NCBI RefSeq assembly: GCF_013377275.1 | Contig: NZ_CP016615.1 | Location: forward strand, 62,001-126,000 | Reading direction: 5' to 3' | Length of the DNA: 64,000 bases | Source of the DNA: Vespertiliibacter pulmonis | Lineage (GTDB): Bacteria > Pseudomonadota > Gammaproteobacteria > Enterobacterales > Pasteurellaceae | Part shown: one piece after another, positions 1-6,777 of the stretch | Layout: every line of letters begins with the position of its first letter | How positions within the stretch are numbered: the first letter of the stretch is position 1 | Made by a program: the position numbers and the translations under genes | The notes under the pieces: generated by a model | What the model saw: the letters and a program-made list of their open reading frames with translations, nothing else | Databases searched by the model: none | Told to the model about the DNA's origin: nothing

Positions 1-5
1 ACAAA

Positions 6-242
6 ATGAAAAACATACTTCTCAGCGCCTTATTTATCATTGCTTTCTGCCTAGTAGTTGGCACAACACTCACCCAAGCAAAATCTAGCCCCATCGAAGA
101 ACAGCCCATCGCAACACCCGAAAGCTACTTCGATGATAGCTATATCGAACCACCCTACAACCCCTGCAAAGACCCTTTCTTGCACATTTACCGCAGTGTG
201 GAATATGAACAACGCCAAAAACAGTGTGAGGTGGCACAATGA
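6..242 (+). CDS. Small exported protein of unknown function (prophage)
   Basis: I do not recognise this 78-residue protein. It starts with a typical Sec signal (MKN, a hydrophobic run over about residues 4-20, then TQAKS, suggesting cleavage near residue 25). The mature part is short, Pro/Tyr-rich in the middle and Gln/Glu-rich at the end, and holds two Cys that could form a disulfide in the periplasm. Its stop overlaps the next start in an ATGA arrangement, so it is translated with the following small ORF as part of the rightward early operon. A host-interaction or superinfection role is possible, but that is inference only. Confidence 0.6.
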   Translation: MKNILLSALFIIAFCLVVGTTLTQAKSSPIEEQPIATPESYFDDSYIEPPYNPCKDPFLHIYRSVEYEQRQKQCEVAQ

Positions 243-478
243 AACCACAAACCAACGCAACTCTGCCCCAAGCTAAAACCAAAGTAATCAAAGGCAAAAA
301 TGGAATGTTCTGGGGATATATCTACCTTGATGGCAAAGAAATTGAAAAAGTCGGCGGAAAAACAGGCTATATGAGCGAATTAAACTGCATTACCTACCTC
401 AATCAACGAGTGGATTACCACAACAACCAAAAGAACGTAAACATACCTCGTTATGTTAAGGAGCAACAAAATGCCTGA
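239..478 (+). CDS. Small phage protein of unknown function
   Basis: This 79-residue basic protein overlaps the previous stop by 4 bases (ATGA) and the next start by 8 bases, the tight packing usual in a phage early operon. The centre (about residues 22-45: GKNGMFWGYIYLDGKEIEK) looks like a short beta-rich module, followed by an Asn/Gln-rich tail. It has no signal peptide or membrane segment. I do not recognise a family. Confidence 0.6.
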   Translation: MKPQTNATLPQAKTKVIKGKNGMFWGYIYLDGKEIEKVGGKTGYMSELNCITYLNQRVDYHNNQKNVNIPRYVKEQQNA

Positions 479-692
479 CTGCCTCAATGAACAAAGACGG
501 ATAGAAATTGAAGCACATTACGATAAGCAAGATCAACAACACGAAGCTGAAATTGCTCTCTCTGATGAACTCGAAAGCCTATTAGAAAATAACGGCTTTG
601 GTGATTTCTACTACGCATTAACAGGCACAGAAGCCTTTGAAAATGCCTTGAAAGAAGAAGCCAAAGCAAGATTTCCACAGTTATTTAACTAA
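471..692 (+). CDS. Small acidic phage protein of unknown function
   Basis: A 73-residue acidic, helix-rich protein (RRIEIEAHYDKQDQQHEAEI, then ELESLLENNGFGDFYYAL). I place the start at 471, not at the in-frame ATG at 453, because AAGGAG at 458-463 lies 7 bases before the ATG at 471. That start lies 8 bases inside the preceding gene. It is followed by recT after about 40 bases. No catalytic motif is visible; the family is unknown to me. Confidence 0.6.
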   Translation: MPDCLNEQRRIEIEAHYDKQDQQHEAEIALSDELESLLENNGFGDFYYALTGTEAFENALKEEAKARFPQLFN

Positions 693-734
693 CAAGCAAT
701 GAATTAACTGCTTAAACTCGTAAAAGGAATGGTT

Positions 735-1655
735 ATGAATAATCAACAACAAAATAAAGAGGAAAATAAACCTGCTGTAACACGTCAATCAACAATAAAA
801 GCACTGATCAATGGGAAGGCTACCCAAACACGAATTATGCAGTTGCTTGGTGATAGTGCAAAGATGGAAAAATTTTCTGCAACTCTCATTAATATTGCTT
901 TAGACGGTTCTCTTTCAACCTGCTCACCAGCCAGTATTGTGAAATCAGGATTGCAGGCAGCTGAATTGGATTTATCACTCAATAAAAATATGGGACTAGC
1001 TTATATCGTTCGTTATCAAAAAGATGCCGAATTCCAAATAGGCTATAAAGGCTGGCAATTATTAGCCAAACGTGCAGGTATTCGATTGAATGTTACCCCA
1101 ATCTATGATTGTGATGAATTTGAAATCTCAAGTGATGGGTTTGATACTACAATCAAACATATTCCAAATTTAGATGCTCAACAAGATCATTTGCCAGAAT
1201 GGGTTGAATCACACCTTAAAGGCGTACTGGTTTCTACTAAAGAAGACGGTGAGATTTCTCATAAATTTGTGAGTATTGGAAAAATTCAGCAAATTGCGGG
1301 GGTCAGCCCAAGCAAGAAAAAAGGGAGCTATTCTCCTTACTCATTGTGGAATTTGGAAATGTATATGGGTAAGGCAACTAAATATGTATTGAGTAAAATG
1401 CCTATGCAAGAACAAATAGCAAGAGCAGTTGAAATAGAAAATGAAGTCGATAAAAAACAAATGACTGAGAATCAGCACTCAAAAGATAATGATATTTTTG
1501 AAGCAGAGTTTTCAACTATCGTAAGCGATGAAGTATTTCAGAAATGCAAACAAAACATCATCAATGGCGAAACCACATTACAAGACCTGTGTGATAGTGG
1601 TTTTGAGTTCTCACCAGAACAATACGAAGAATTGGAGAAATTAGAGGTTAAATAA
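735..1655 (+). CDS. recT: RecT-family single-strand annealing protein
   Basis: A phage recombinase of the RecT/Red-beta type that anneals complementary single strands during recombination of phage DNA. The core (about residues 20-225) has the family pattern, including the stretch LQAAELDLSLNKNMGLAYIVRYQ and then QIGYKGWQLLAKRAG near residues 97-112. The C-terminal 80 residues are acidic and variable, as is usual. I start at 735 because AAGGA at 723-727 is well spaced for it, whereas the upstream ATG at 729 is almost on top of the Shine-Dalgarno. It ends in an ATGA overlap with the next gene and sits two genes before its likely exonuclease partner, the classic two-component arrangement. Confidence 0.93.
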   Translation: MNNQQQNKEENKPAVTRQSTIKALINGKATQTRIMQLLGDSAKMEKFSATLINIALDGSLSTCSPASIVKSGLQAAELDLSLNKNMGLAYIVRYQKDAEFQIGYKGWQLLAKRAGIRLNVTPIYDCDEFEISSDGFDTTIKHIPNLDAQQDHLPEWVESHLKGVLVSTKEDGEISHKFVSIGKIQQIAGVSPSKKKGSYSPYSLWNLEMYMGKATKYVLSKMPMQEQIARAVEIENEVDKKQMTENQHSKDNDIFEAEFSTIVSDEVFQKCKQNIINGETTLQDLCDSGFEFSPEQYEELEKLEVK

Positions 1656-1891
1656 TGAAAATATATTACATCTATTCCGACTATTACGATCAAGACTGGA
1701 TCGATCATATCGAAAGCCTACAAAGTATAACGGTATTTAGAAATAAAAATGCGATTAGGCAAGCGTTAGAATACTCAGCTACAAAAGATAAATGGAACAG
1801 TTTCGACATTGTAGAGAAAGGCAGATCTTGCGACTTAATTGATCAAAACAAGCATTTTAATATGGTTTTTGCTGTACAGGCTTTGGAGTAG
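1655..1891 (+). CDS. Small protein between recT and the exonuclease, unknown
   Basis: A 78-residue protein whose start overlaps the recT stop (TAATGA), so it is translationally coupled to it. Its N-terminus is aromatic-rich (MKIYYIYSDYYDQDWIDHIESL). It ends 3 bases before the YqaJ-type exonuclease start. No motif or membrane segment is visible. Its place between the annealase and the nuclease suggests an accessory of the recombination module, but that rests on position only. Confidence 0.6.
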   Translation: MKIYYIYSDYYDQDWIDHIESLQSITVFRNKNAIRQALEYSATKDKWNSFDIVEKGRSCDLIDQNKHFNMVFAVQALE

Positions 1892-1894
1892 CAA

Positions 1895-2569
1895 ATGAAT
1901 AACCTATTCAAACTCAAAGCAAGGTGTTCATCACTGTCTCAATTTATTGGTGAACCTAAATCAAAAGCCGATAAAGAAGCGGGCAAACTCACTAATACAG
2001 CTAAATCTGCCGTGCGTGACAAAATAAAGTTAGATTTGTTTGGCTATCAATCGTTTGAAGGGAATAAACAGACCCAAAAAGGCAATCAACTTGAAGACCA
2101 AGCGATCAAACTCAGTGGATTAACTCGAGGGCTCGCTCTCAAAAAGAATACCGAACGGCGAGAAAATGACTTTATCAGTGGCGAATGCGATATTTATGTG
2201 CCAACTCGCAAGCTGATTATTGATACAAAATGCTCGTGGGATATTGGATCACACCCGTTCTTTCGTGATGAAGCCGAAGAAAAAGCCAAAAAACAGGGCT
2301 ACGATATTCAAATGCAAGGCTATATGTGGCTATGGGAATGCGAGCAAGCTCAAATAGACTTTGTTCTCTTACCCACCCCTTTTGATTTACTTTCGCCCTA
2401 TGAAGACAGTGAACGATACATTGATCTCGTTGAACAAATCCCACAATCACAGCGTATCACCACCATTACGATTAAACGTGATGACAAAATGATACAACGT
2501 ATTCAAGAGCGAGTTCAGGCAGCTCAAGATTACTATGATGAACTGATTGCGGAATTAACGAAACATTAA
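1895..2569 (+). CDS. YqaJ/RecE-type phage exonuclease
   Basis: A 224-residue nuclease of the PD-(D/E)XK fold, the expected partner of RecT: it resects double-stranded ends so that RecT can load on the single strand. The catalytic signature is visible as GECDIY (about residues 96-101) followed by LIIDTKCSWD (about 107-116), giving the D...DxK core. QMQGYMWL follows at about residue 143, matching the Q-x-x-x-Y helix of YqaJ nucleases. It is followed by an intrinsic terminator, which closes the recT-exonuclease block. Confidence 0.88.
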   Translation: MNNLFKLKARCSSLSQFIGEPKSKADKEAGKLTNTAKSAVRDKIKLDLFGYQSFEGNKQTQKGNQLEDQAIKLSGLTRGLALKKNTERRENDFISGECDIYVPTRKLIIDTKCSWDIGSHPFFRDEAEEKAKKQGYDIQMQGYMWLWECEQAQIDFVLLPTPFDLLSPYEDSERYIDLVEQIPQSQRITTITIKRDDKMIQRIQERVQAAQDYYDELIAELTKH

Positions 2570-2578
2570 ACGCCTACA

Positions 2579-2602
2579 AAGCCACCTAGTGGCTTTTTTA
2601 TT
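2579..2602 (+). terminator. Intrinsic terminator after the exonuclease gene
   Basis: Stem AAGCCAC / GTGGCTT around a 3-base loop followed by a T run. It lies 10 bases after the exonuclease stop and before rdgC, so it probably reduces but need not abolish read-through into rdgC. Confidence 0.75.
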
Positions 2603-2624
2603 ACCTTATTATCGGAGACTAAAT

Positions 2625-3527
2625 ATGTTCTGGTTCAAAAATATCATTATCTACCGCTTAACATCTGCAATTGATTTCTCAAATATTGAAAACGCATTGC
2701 AACAATCCAAATTCTCTGATTGCCAGCCCTTAGATTGGAGTAAATTTGGTTGGGATTCGCCACTCATAACCAGTGATCAATTACATTTTGAATCAAATAA
2801 TCAGCTTTTACTTGTGGCACACAAAGAAGAAAAAATTATTCCCGCCGAGGTTATCCAAAAAGAAACGAACACTCGCATTGAAGCCCTTGAAAAGAAAGAA
2901 GAACGGAAATTACGCAAAACAGAAAAGCAAGCAATTAAAAACGATGTAGTAACAACCCTACTTCCCCGTGCTTTTAGCAAACATCTATTTACTGCAATCT
3001 GGATTGACATTAAACGCCAGCTAATTTTTATTGATACCAGCTCATCTAAACGTGCCGAAGATACGCTTGCTTTATTGCGGAAAACGCTCGGCTCACTGCC
3101 TGTTGTACCACTTTCTTTCATTAAACTACCGCTTGAAGTAATAACCGAATGGATCACACACAACGATCTGCCTCAATGGCTCACATTACTTGAAGAAGCA
3201 GAACTGAAATCATTTAATGATGAAAGCGTGATCCGCTGTAAACGACAAGATTTAGAAAGTGATGAAATTACCAACCATCTCGAAGCGGGAAAATATATCA
3301 CTAAATTAGCGTTAGACTGGGAAAACCATTTATCTTTTGTTCTTAAGGAAGATGGCTCACTCTCTCGTATTAAATTCGCTGATGATATTCTTGAGAAAAA
3401 TGACGATATTCTCAAAGAAGATATAGCACAACGATTTGATGCGGACTTTTTCTTAATGACTCACGAATTAGCCGATTTGATCGACAAACTTACTATTGAA
3501 TTTCACGGTATTAAGGAGACTATATGA
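2625..3527 (+). CDS. rdgC: RdgC-like recombination-associated protein, phage-borne
   Basis: RdgC is a ring-shaped DNA-binding protein that coats double-stranded DNA and limits RecA access. This 300-residue protein is close to the length and sequence of E. coli RdgC (about 303). MFWFKN at the N-terminus, LLPRAFSKH, KRAEDTLALLRKTLGSLPVVPLS, ITNHLEAGKYITKLALDW and QRFDADFFLMT are all recognisable. The frame opens at 2589, but those residues have no counterpart in the family, and the ATG at 2625 follows GGAG at 2612-2615, so I use 2625. The next gene overlaps its stop (ATGA). A phage-encoded copy beside recT and an exonuclease points to a role in phage recombination or in taming host RecA; this is inference. 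Confidence 0.92.
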   Translation: MFWFKNIIIYRLTSAIDFSNIENALQQSKFSDCQPLDWSKFGWDSPLITSDQLHFESNNQLLLVAHKEEKIIPAEVIQKETNTRIEALEKKEERKLRKTEKQAIKNDVVTTLLPRAFSKHLFTAIWIDIKRQLIFIDTSSSKRAEDTLALLRKTLGSLPVVPLSFIKLPLEVITEWITHNDLPQWLTLLEEAELKSFNDESVIRCKRQDLESDEITNHLEAGKYITKLALDWENHLSFVLKEDGSLSRIKFADDILEKNDDILKEDIAQRFDADFFLMTHELADLIDKLTIEFHGIKETI

Positions 3528-3763
3528 AACTCCCCTATAACCCCTTTACCCTACGGCGGCAACTAAAATACTACATCTCGCTTTGCAATGCACAAGGTCA
3601 AGACATTGTGAATGCCAATGAACACATCGCTCAACTGATTGATGAAAGCAATCATAAAACCAAGCTCATTCAGCGATTAGAAAAAGACCTTGAAATTGCC
3701 AATAACCAAATTAAAGCCAGTGAAATTGCTGTTGAATTGATCACAAATCAGAAAGGAAAGTGA
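3524..3763 (+). CDS. Small coiled-coil phage protein, unknown
   Basis: A 79-residue protein coupled to rdgC by a 4-base overlap. Residues of about 25-75 have a heptad-like pattern of Leu/Ile (IAQLIDESNHKTKLIQRLEKDLEIA), predicting a coiled coil. There is no catalytic motif. It is a typical small gene of a phage early operon and I do not recognise its family. Confidence 0.6.
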   Translation: MKLPYNPFTLRRQLKYYISLCNAQGQDIVNANEHIAQLIDESNHKTKLIQRLEKDLEIANNQIKASEIAVELITNQKGK

Positions 3764-3765
3764 AA

Positions 3766-4038
3766 ATGAACATTAACGAAACCTTATCAGAACGAGAAAA
3801 AACACACGGTGATTTTTATCAAGGCGCTATTATTTTTGATTCCTTAATGGAAATAGTCAAAAACCACGAAGAAAATTTAAACGTCTCACACCGCTACGCA
3901 TTAACAATGATAATGGGGAAAATCACTCGTATTTTAGAAGGTAATGCCTTTGAACCCGATCATTGGCGAGATATTGCAGGCTATGCAACATTAGGCGGAC
4001 GATTGAATGTTACGGAGAGAAAAGATGAAACCATTTAA
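3766..4038 (+). CDS. Small phage protein, DUF6378-like
   Basis: A 90-residue protein with the pattern INETLSEREKTHGDF at the start and DHWRDIAGYATLGG near residues 65-78. As far as I recall this matches the small phage family DUF6378, which has no known biochemical role. I start at 3766 with AAAGGA at 3752-3757 as Shine-Dalgarno; the upstream GTG at 3760 is too close to it. Its last bases overlap the start of a 25-codon remnant ORF, after which the operon is interrupted by the defence cassette. Confidence 0.7.
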   Translation: MNINETLSEREKTHGDFYQGAIIFDSLMEIVKNHEENLNVSHRYALTMIMGKITRILEGNAFEPDHWRDIAGYATLGGRLNVTERKDETI

Positions 4039-4102
4039 TTTAGGAAAGGCATTAGCAGGTAAACTTTGTGTAACTAGAAGCCGTAAAAAGTTAAAATTAT
4101 AG
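4025..4102 (+). pseudogene. 25-codon remnant of a phage protein (MKPFNLGKALAG...)
   Basis: ATG at 4025 overlaps the end of the preceding gene by 14 bases, is preceded by GGAG at 4014-4017, and encodes MKPFNLGKALAGKLCVTRSR followed by five residues and TAG. Many prophages carry a small protein starting in a closely similar way (MKPF.LEKAL.G..VVTR.GR). Here the frame ends shortly after that conserved start, and the following 240 bases are non-coding and lead to the rloA-like gene. I read it as the stump of a phage gene broken when the defence cassette arrived. A genuine micropeptide cannot be excluded. Confidence 0.45.
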
Positions 4103-4285
4103 CTAATAGAGAAGTACTTGACTAGGTGCGCAAATTAAATGAGTTCCGTCAGCATGTCCAGATTACAGGGACGGAAGTTAGTCGTAGAGAAGTATATTAG
4201 CAATGAATACAAAAATAGTAAACAAACATTGCTATTTTACTTATTTCCAAAGAGAAAATGATTGATACCCTTGAAGAAATCTATC
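4103..4285. other. Non-coding stretch before the defence cassette, with short repeats
   Basis: No ORF is convincing here. TTCCGTC (4144-4150) and GACGGAA (4170-4176) form a 7-bp inverted repeat around a 19-base loop. TAGAGAAGTA occurs twice as a direct repeat, at 4108-4117 and 4185-4194, flanking that hairpin. This could be a structured leader RNA, an insertion scar, or the promoter region of the defence genes; I see no convincing -35/-10 pair. There is no reverse transcriptase nearby, so it is not a retron msr-msd as far as I can tell. Confidence 0.35.
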
Positions 4286-4328
4286 TTTAATGTTATTTTT
4301 GGAAATAATTTCCAAAAATAACATTAAA
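4286..4328. repeat. Perfect 20-bp inverted repeat with 3-base loop before rloA
   Basis: Positions 4286-4305 and 4309-4328 are exact reverse complements, separated by TAA. The arms read TTTAATG...TTGGAAA and TTTCCAA...CATTAAA. The right arm ends 1 base before the AAGGA Shine-Dalgarno at 4330-4334 of the gene starting at 4341. As RNA it would be a 20-bp hairpin abutting the ribosome site; as DNA it could be an operator. It is not a standard terminator because A, not T, follows on the + strand. Confidence 0.9.
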
Positions 4329-4340
4329 AAAGGACTTGCT

Positions 4341-5600
4341 ATGCTTATTGACTTTAGTACGAAAAATTTCCGTTCATTTAATGAATTGCAAACCTTTAGT
4401 TTAATTAAAAGTAAAAGTAGTGAGCTACCTAGTAATACTTTTAGCATTAGTGATAACTCGAACTTTAGTTTACTAAAAACTGCAGCCATCTATGGTGCTA
4501 ATGCTAGTGGAAAATCTAATTTTCTAAAGGCATTATTGACGATGAAACTTATGGTCACAGCAAATTATCAGCGTGGAGATAAACTTCCTGTTGTTCCGTT
4601 TAAGTTGAATAATTGTACAATCAACCAACCAACAGAATTTGAAGTTACATTTATTGTTGATAACGTACGTTATCAATATGGTTTTAGTGCTTCAACAACC
4701 CAAATTTATGATGAATGGCTATTTGTATATCCTAAAAATCACGCTCAAAAATGGTTTGAGAGAAGTTGGAATAAACAAAACAAATCATACGATTGGAGAT
4801 TTGGCTCATTCTTATTAGGTTCAAAGCAAATGTGGGCTCAATCAACAAGAGAAAATGCTTTATTCTTAGCAACTGCAGTGCAATTAAACAATGAACAATT
4901 AAGGCCTATTTTTGATTGGTTTAATGATACCTTGCGCTTTGCTAGCTCGGGTGGATTTGATCCTATGTTTACCGCAAATTTATGTGAAGATAATAGGAAA
5001 AATGATATTCTAAAATTTCTAAAAACTGCAGATTTTCATATTTCAGACATCAAGGTTGAAAAAACTGAATTTAATGTTTCTGAATTACCCGCCGATATGC
5101 TAGAACCATTAAAAGATTTTTTAACCCAAAGCCTTAAAGGTAAAAAAAAATTAAGGTTAGAGACTATTCATGTTGACAATAATGGAGATCTAGTTCCATT
5201 AAATTTCCATGATGAATCAGATGGTACTCAAAAATTTTTTGGTTTTGCAGGTCCAATCTTAGATGTTCTAGAAAATGGTTATGTGTTGTGTATTGATGAA
5301 TTGAATGTGAATCTACATCCTAAACTTGTTCAGTTTCTAGTTGAGCTATTTCATAATCAAGAAAGCAATCCTAAAAATGCTCAATTAATTTTTACTACGC
5401 ATGAAACGTCTATTTTAACTCAATATATTTTTCGTAGAGATCAAATTTGGTTTTGTGAACGCTCAAAAGAACATTCATCAGTATTATATCCATTATCAGA
5501 TTTTAGCCCTAAAAAAGGGAAAGAGAATTTAGAATTAGGCTATCTTTCAGGTAAATATGGCGCATTACCCTTTATTAGTACATTTATGGGAGTAAAATAA
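4341..5600 (+). CDS. RloA-like AAA/ABC-type ATPase of a two-gene defence system
   Basis: A 419-residue ATPase of the AAA_15/AAA_21 (RloA, AbiLi-like) class. Visible motifs are Walker A GANASGKS (residues 52-59), a signature-like ESDGTQK shortly before residue 300, Walker B LCIDEL (316-321) followed by LHP (325-327), and an H-loop TTHETS near 354. The N-terminus MLIDFSTKNFRSF is typical of OLD/RloA-like proteins. I start at 4341 because AAGGA at 4330-4334 fits; the frame opens earlier inside the inverted repeat. It shares one base (TAATG) with the rloB-like gene, so the two are coupled. The family is known in restriction-linked and abortive-infection loci, where the ATPase is thought to gate the TOPRIM-like partner. 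Very AT-rich, it has no gene-order link to the phage functions, so it is probably a moron. Confidence 0.85.
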   Translation: MLIDFSTKNFRSFNELQTFSLIKSKSSELPSNTFSISDNSNFSLLKTAAIYGANASGKSNFLKALLTMKLMVTANYQRGDKLPVVPFKLNNCTINQPTEFEVTFIVDNVRYQYGFSASTTQIYDEWLFVYPKNHAQKWFERSWNKQNKSYDWRFGSFLLGSKQMWAQSTRENALFLATAVQLNNEQLRPIFDWFNDTLRFASSGGFDPMFTANLCEDNRKNDILKFLKTADFHISDIKVEKTEFNVSELPADMLEPLKDFLTQSLKGKKKLRLETIHVDNNGDLVPLNFHDESDGTQKFFGFAGPILDVLENGYVLCIDELNVNLHPKLVQFLVELFHNQESNPKNAQLIFTTHETSILTQYIFRRDQIWFCERSKEHSSVLYPLSDFSPKKGKENLELGYLSGKYGALPFISTFMGVK

Positions 5601-6268
5601 TGGGAAGTGATGATTTGCATAAAAAAAGAAAATCCCAGACGTTAAAACAAAAGCAACGAAAAATAGGAACAAAAAAACCTTATGACCGAGTTTTAATTGT
5701 ATGTGAAGGTTCCAAAACAGAGCCTTTATACTTCAAGGCATTGAGAGAAGAATATCAGTTACATACTGCAAATATAGAAATTTGTAACTCGTCAGGTTCA
5801 GACCCTATAAGTATTGTAAATCATGCTAAGATACGATACAGGGAAGCTAAAAACGAAAGAAACTCTTTTGATAGAGTGTATTGTGTTTTTGATAAAGATC
5901 AACATGCCAATTACAAGCCCGCAATCAAAACCTTAGAAAGCCTAGCACCTAAAAACACATTTTTTGCTATTACATCTATTCCTTGTTTTGAATATTGGAT
6001 TTTATTACATTTCTCTTATACAACAAGACCTTATGTTGCGACACATAGAAAGTCTGCAGCTGATAGTGTTATTAGTGAATTAAAAAAATATATTCCCCAT
6101 TATGAGAAAAATGTTAATATTTTTGATATGATAAAAGGTTCTACATCATTTGCAATAACAAATGCCAAAAAAGCAAATGAATCAGCTCAAAGAGGTTCTA
6201 CGGATAATCCTTCTACCAAAATAGTTTATCTTGTAGAAGATCTTATTAATTTATTAGAGTGTAAATAA
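5600..6268 (+). CDS. RloB/AbiLii-like TOPRIM-type protein
   Basis: A 222-residue protein with the RloB (PF13707) pattern: a basic N-terminal tail (about residues 8-26), then VLIVCEGSKTEPLYF (31-45) with Glu36, VFDKD (96-100) with Asp98 and Asp100, and PCFEYWILLHF (128-138). The EG...DxD layout is that of a TOPRIM-like metal site, so nuclease activity is likely by analogy with OLD-family proteins, where ATPase and TOPRIM are fused. It is translationally coupled to the ATPase. RloA-RloB pairs correspond to the AbiL type of phage defence. Toxicity through nucleic-acid cleavage on infection is inference. No transmembrane segment or signal is present. Confidence 0.83.
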   Translation: MGSDDLHKKRKSQTLKQKQRKIGTKKPYDRVLIVCEGSKTEPLYFKALREEYQLHTANIEICNSSGSDPISIVNHAKIRYREAKNERNSFDRVYCVFDKDQHANYKPAIKTLESLAPKNTFFAITSIPCFEYWILLHFSYTTRPYVATHRKSAADSVISELKKYIPHYEKNVNIFDMIKGSTSFAITNAKKANESAQRGSTDNPSTKIVYLVEDLINLLECK

Positions 6269-6333
6269 GAGTGTTGTAGAAAGCATTGTAATGAATAGAA
6301 CATAAAGCTCTTTCAATGAAATAGATACAAGAA

Positions 6334-6357
6334 TAGCGGTGTAATACCGCTATTTTT
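6334..6357 (+). terminator. Terminator after the defence cassette
   Basis: TAGCGGT (6334-6340) pairs with ACCGCTA (6346-6352) around GTAAT and runs into TTTTT. It lies 66 bases after the rloB-like stop. Confidence 0.75.
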
Positions 6358-6400
6358 ACGAATTAGATGACTTCGACGACTTCAACCGACAATGAAACCC

Positions 6401-6433
6401 ACCGCTTGTAGCGAAAGTTACAGGCGGTTTTTT
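6401..6433 (+). terminator. Second terminator, containing the only uptake signal core in the element
   Basis: ACCGCTTGTA (6401-6410) pairs with TTACAGGCGGT (6418-6428) around GCGAAAG, with one bulged base, followed by six T. The left arm includes ACCGCTTGT. This may be original phage or host-derived sequence downstream of the insertion. Confidence 0.7.
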
Positions 6434-6444
6434 ATTTGACTATA

Positions 6445-6472
6445 CCCTAGCCCACGCTAGGGTTTATTTTTT
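6445..6472 (+). promoter_or_regulatory. Hairpin before the alpA-like gene
   Basis: CCCTAGC (6445-6451) and GCTAGGG (6456-6462) form a perfect 7-bp stem with a 4-base loop, followed by TTTATTTTTT and then the GGAGAG ribosome site of the next gene. It looks like an attenuator or terminator placed in the leader; an operator role is equally possible. Confidence 0.5.
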
Positions 6473-6483
6473 GGAGAGAAATT

Positions 6484-6777
6484 ATGGAAAAAACTCAACT
6501 TTCTATTACACCCGAACTGCTCTTCCACAAAATCTGTGAAGTGCAATCAATGTTAGAAAATCCTAAAGTAGAAAAAGGATTATGGGATATTCACGATGTC
6601 GCTGACTATTGCGGATTATCTTATAATCATACTTACACAAATATTGTTTCCGACCCTAGATTTCCTGCACCCGTTGATATTCAAGGGAAAGATGGGGGAA
6701 AAGCAAAACGATTATTCGTAAGAGAAGAAGTAATCACCTTCTTTACGAAATACAAAAAGAAGAAAAATCGTGCTTAA
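6484..6777 (+). CDS. AlpA/excisionase-like DNA-binding protein
   Basis: A 97-residue protein with a winged-helix, MerR/AlpA-like core: GLWDIHDVADYCGLSYNHTYTNIVSDPRFPAPVDIQGK (about residues 32-69), then KRLFVREEVITFFTKYKKKKNRA. This is the pattern of AlpA regulators and Xis-type excisionases, which act on the integrase gene or as recombination directionality factors. It has a good GGAGAG ribosome site and is convergent with the integrase, the two genes overlapping by 4 bases. That position next to int supports a role in excision control. Confidence 0.75.
   Translation: MEKTQLSITPELLFHKICEVQSMLENPKVEKGLWDIHDVADYCGLSYNHTYTNIVSDPRFPAPVDIQGKDGGKAKRLFVREEVITFFTKYKKKKNRA

Noticed and set aside
453-470. 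Earlier ATG for the small gene ending at 692
   Set aside because: The Shine-Dalgarno AAGGAG lies downstream of it and fits ATG 471.
2589-2624. Longer RdgC start
   Set aside because: The extra N-terminus overlaps the terminator and has no match in RdgC proteins, which begin M-x-WFKN.
2801-3163. Minus-strand ORF of 120 codons across rdgC
   Set aside because: Ser/Arg-rich shadow of a conserved gene with no ribosome site.
4103-4340. Retron-like non-coding RNA upstream of the ATPase gene
   Set aside because: Hairpin and direct repeats are present, but there is no reverse transcriptase ORF in the window near them and no paired a1/a2 inverted ends that I can see.
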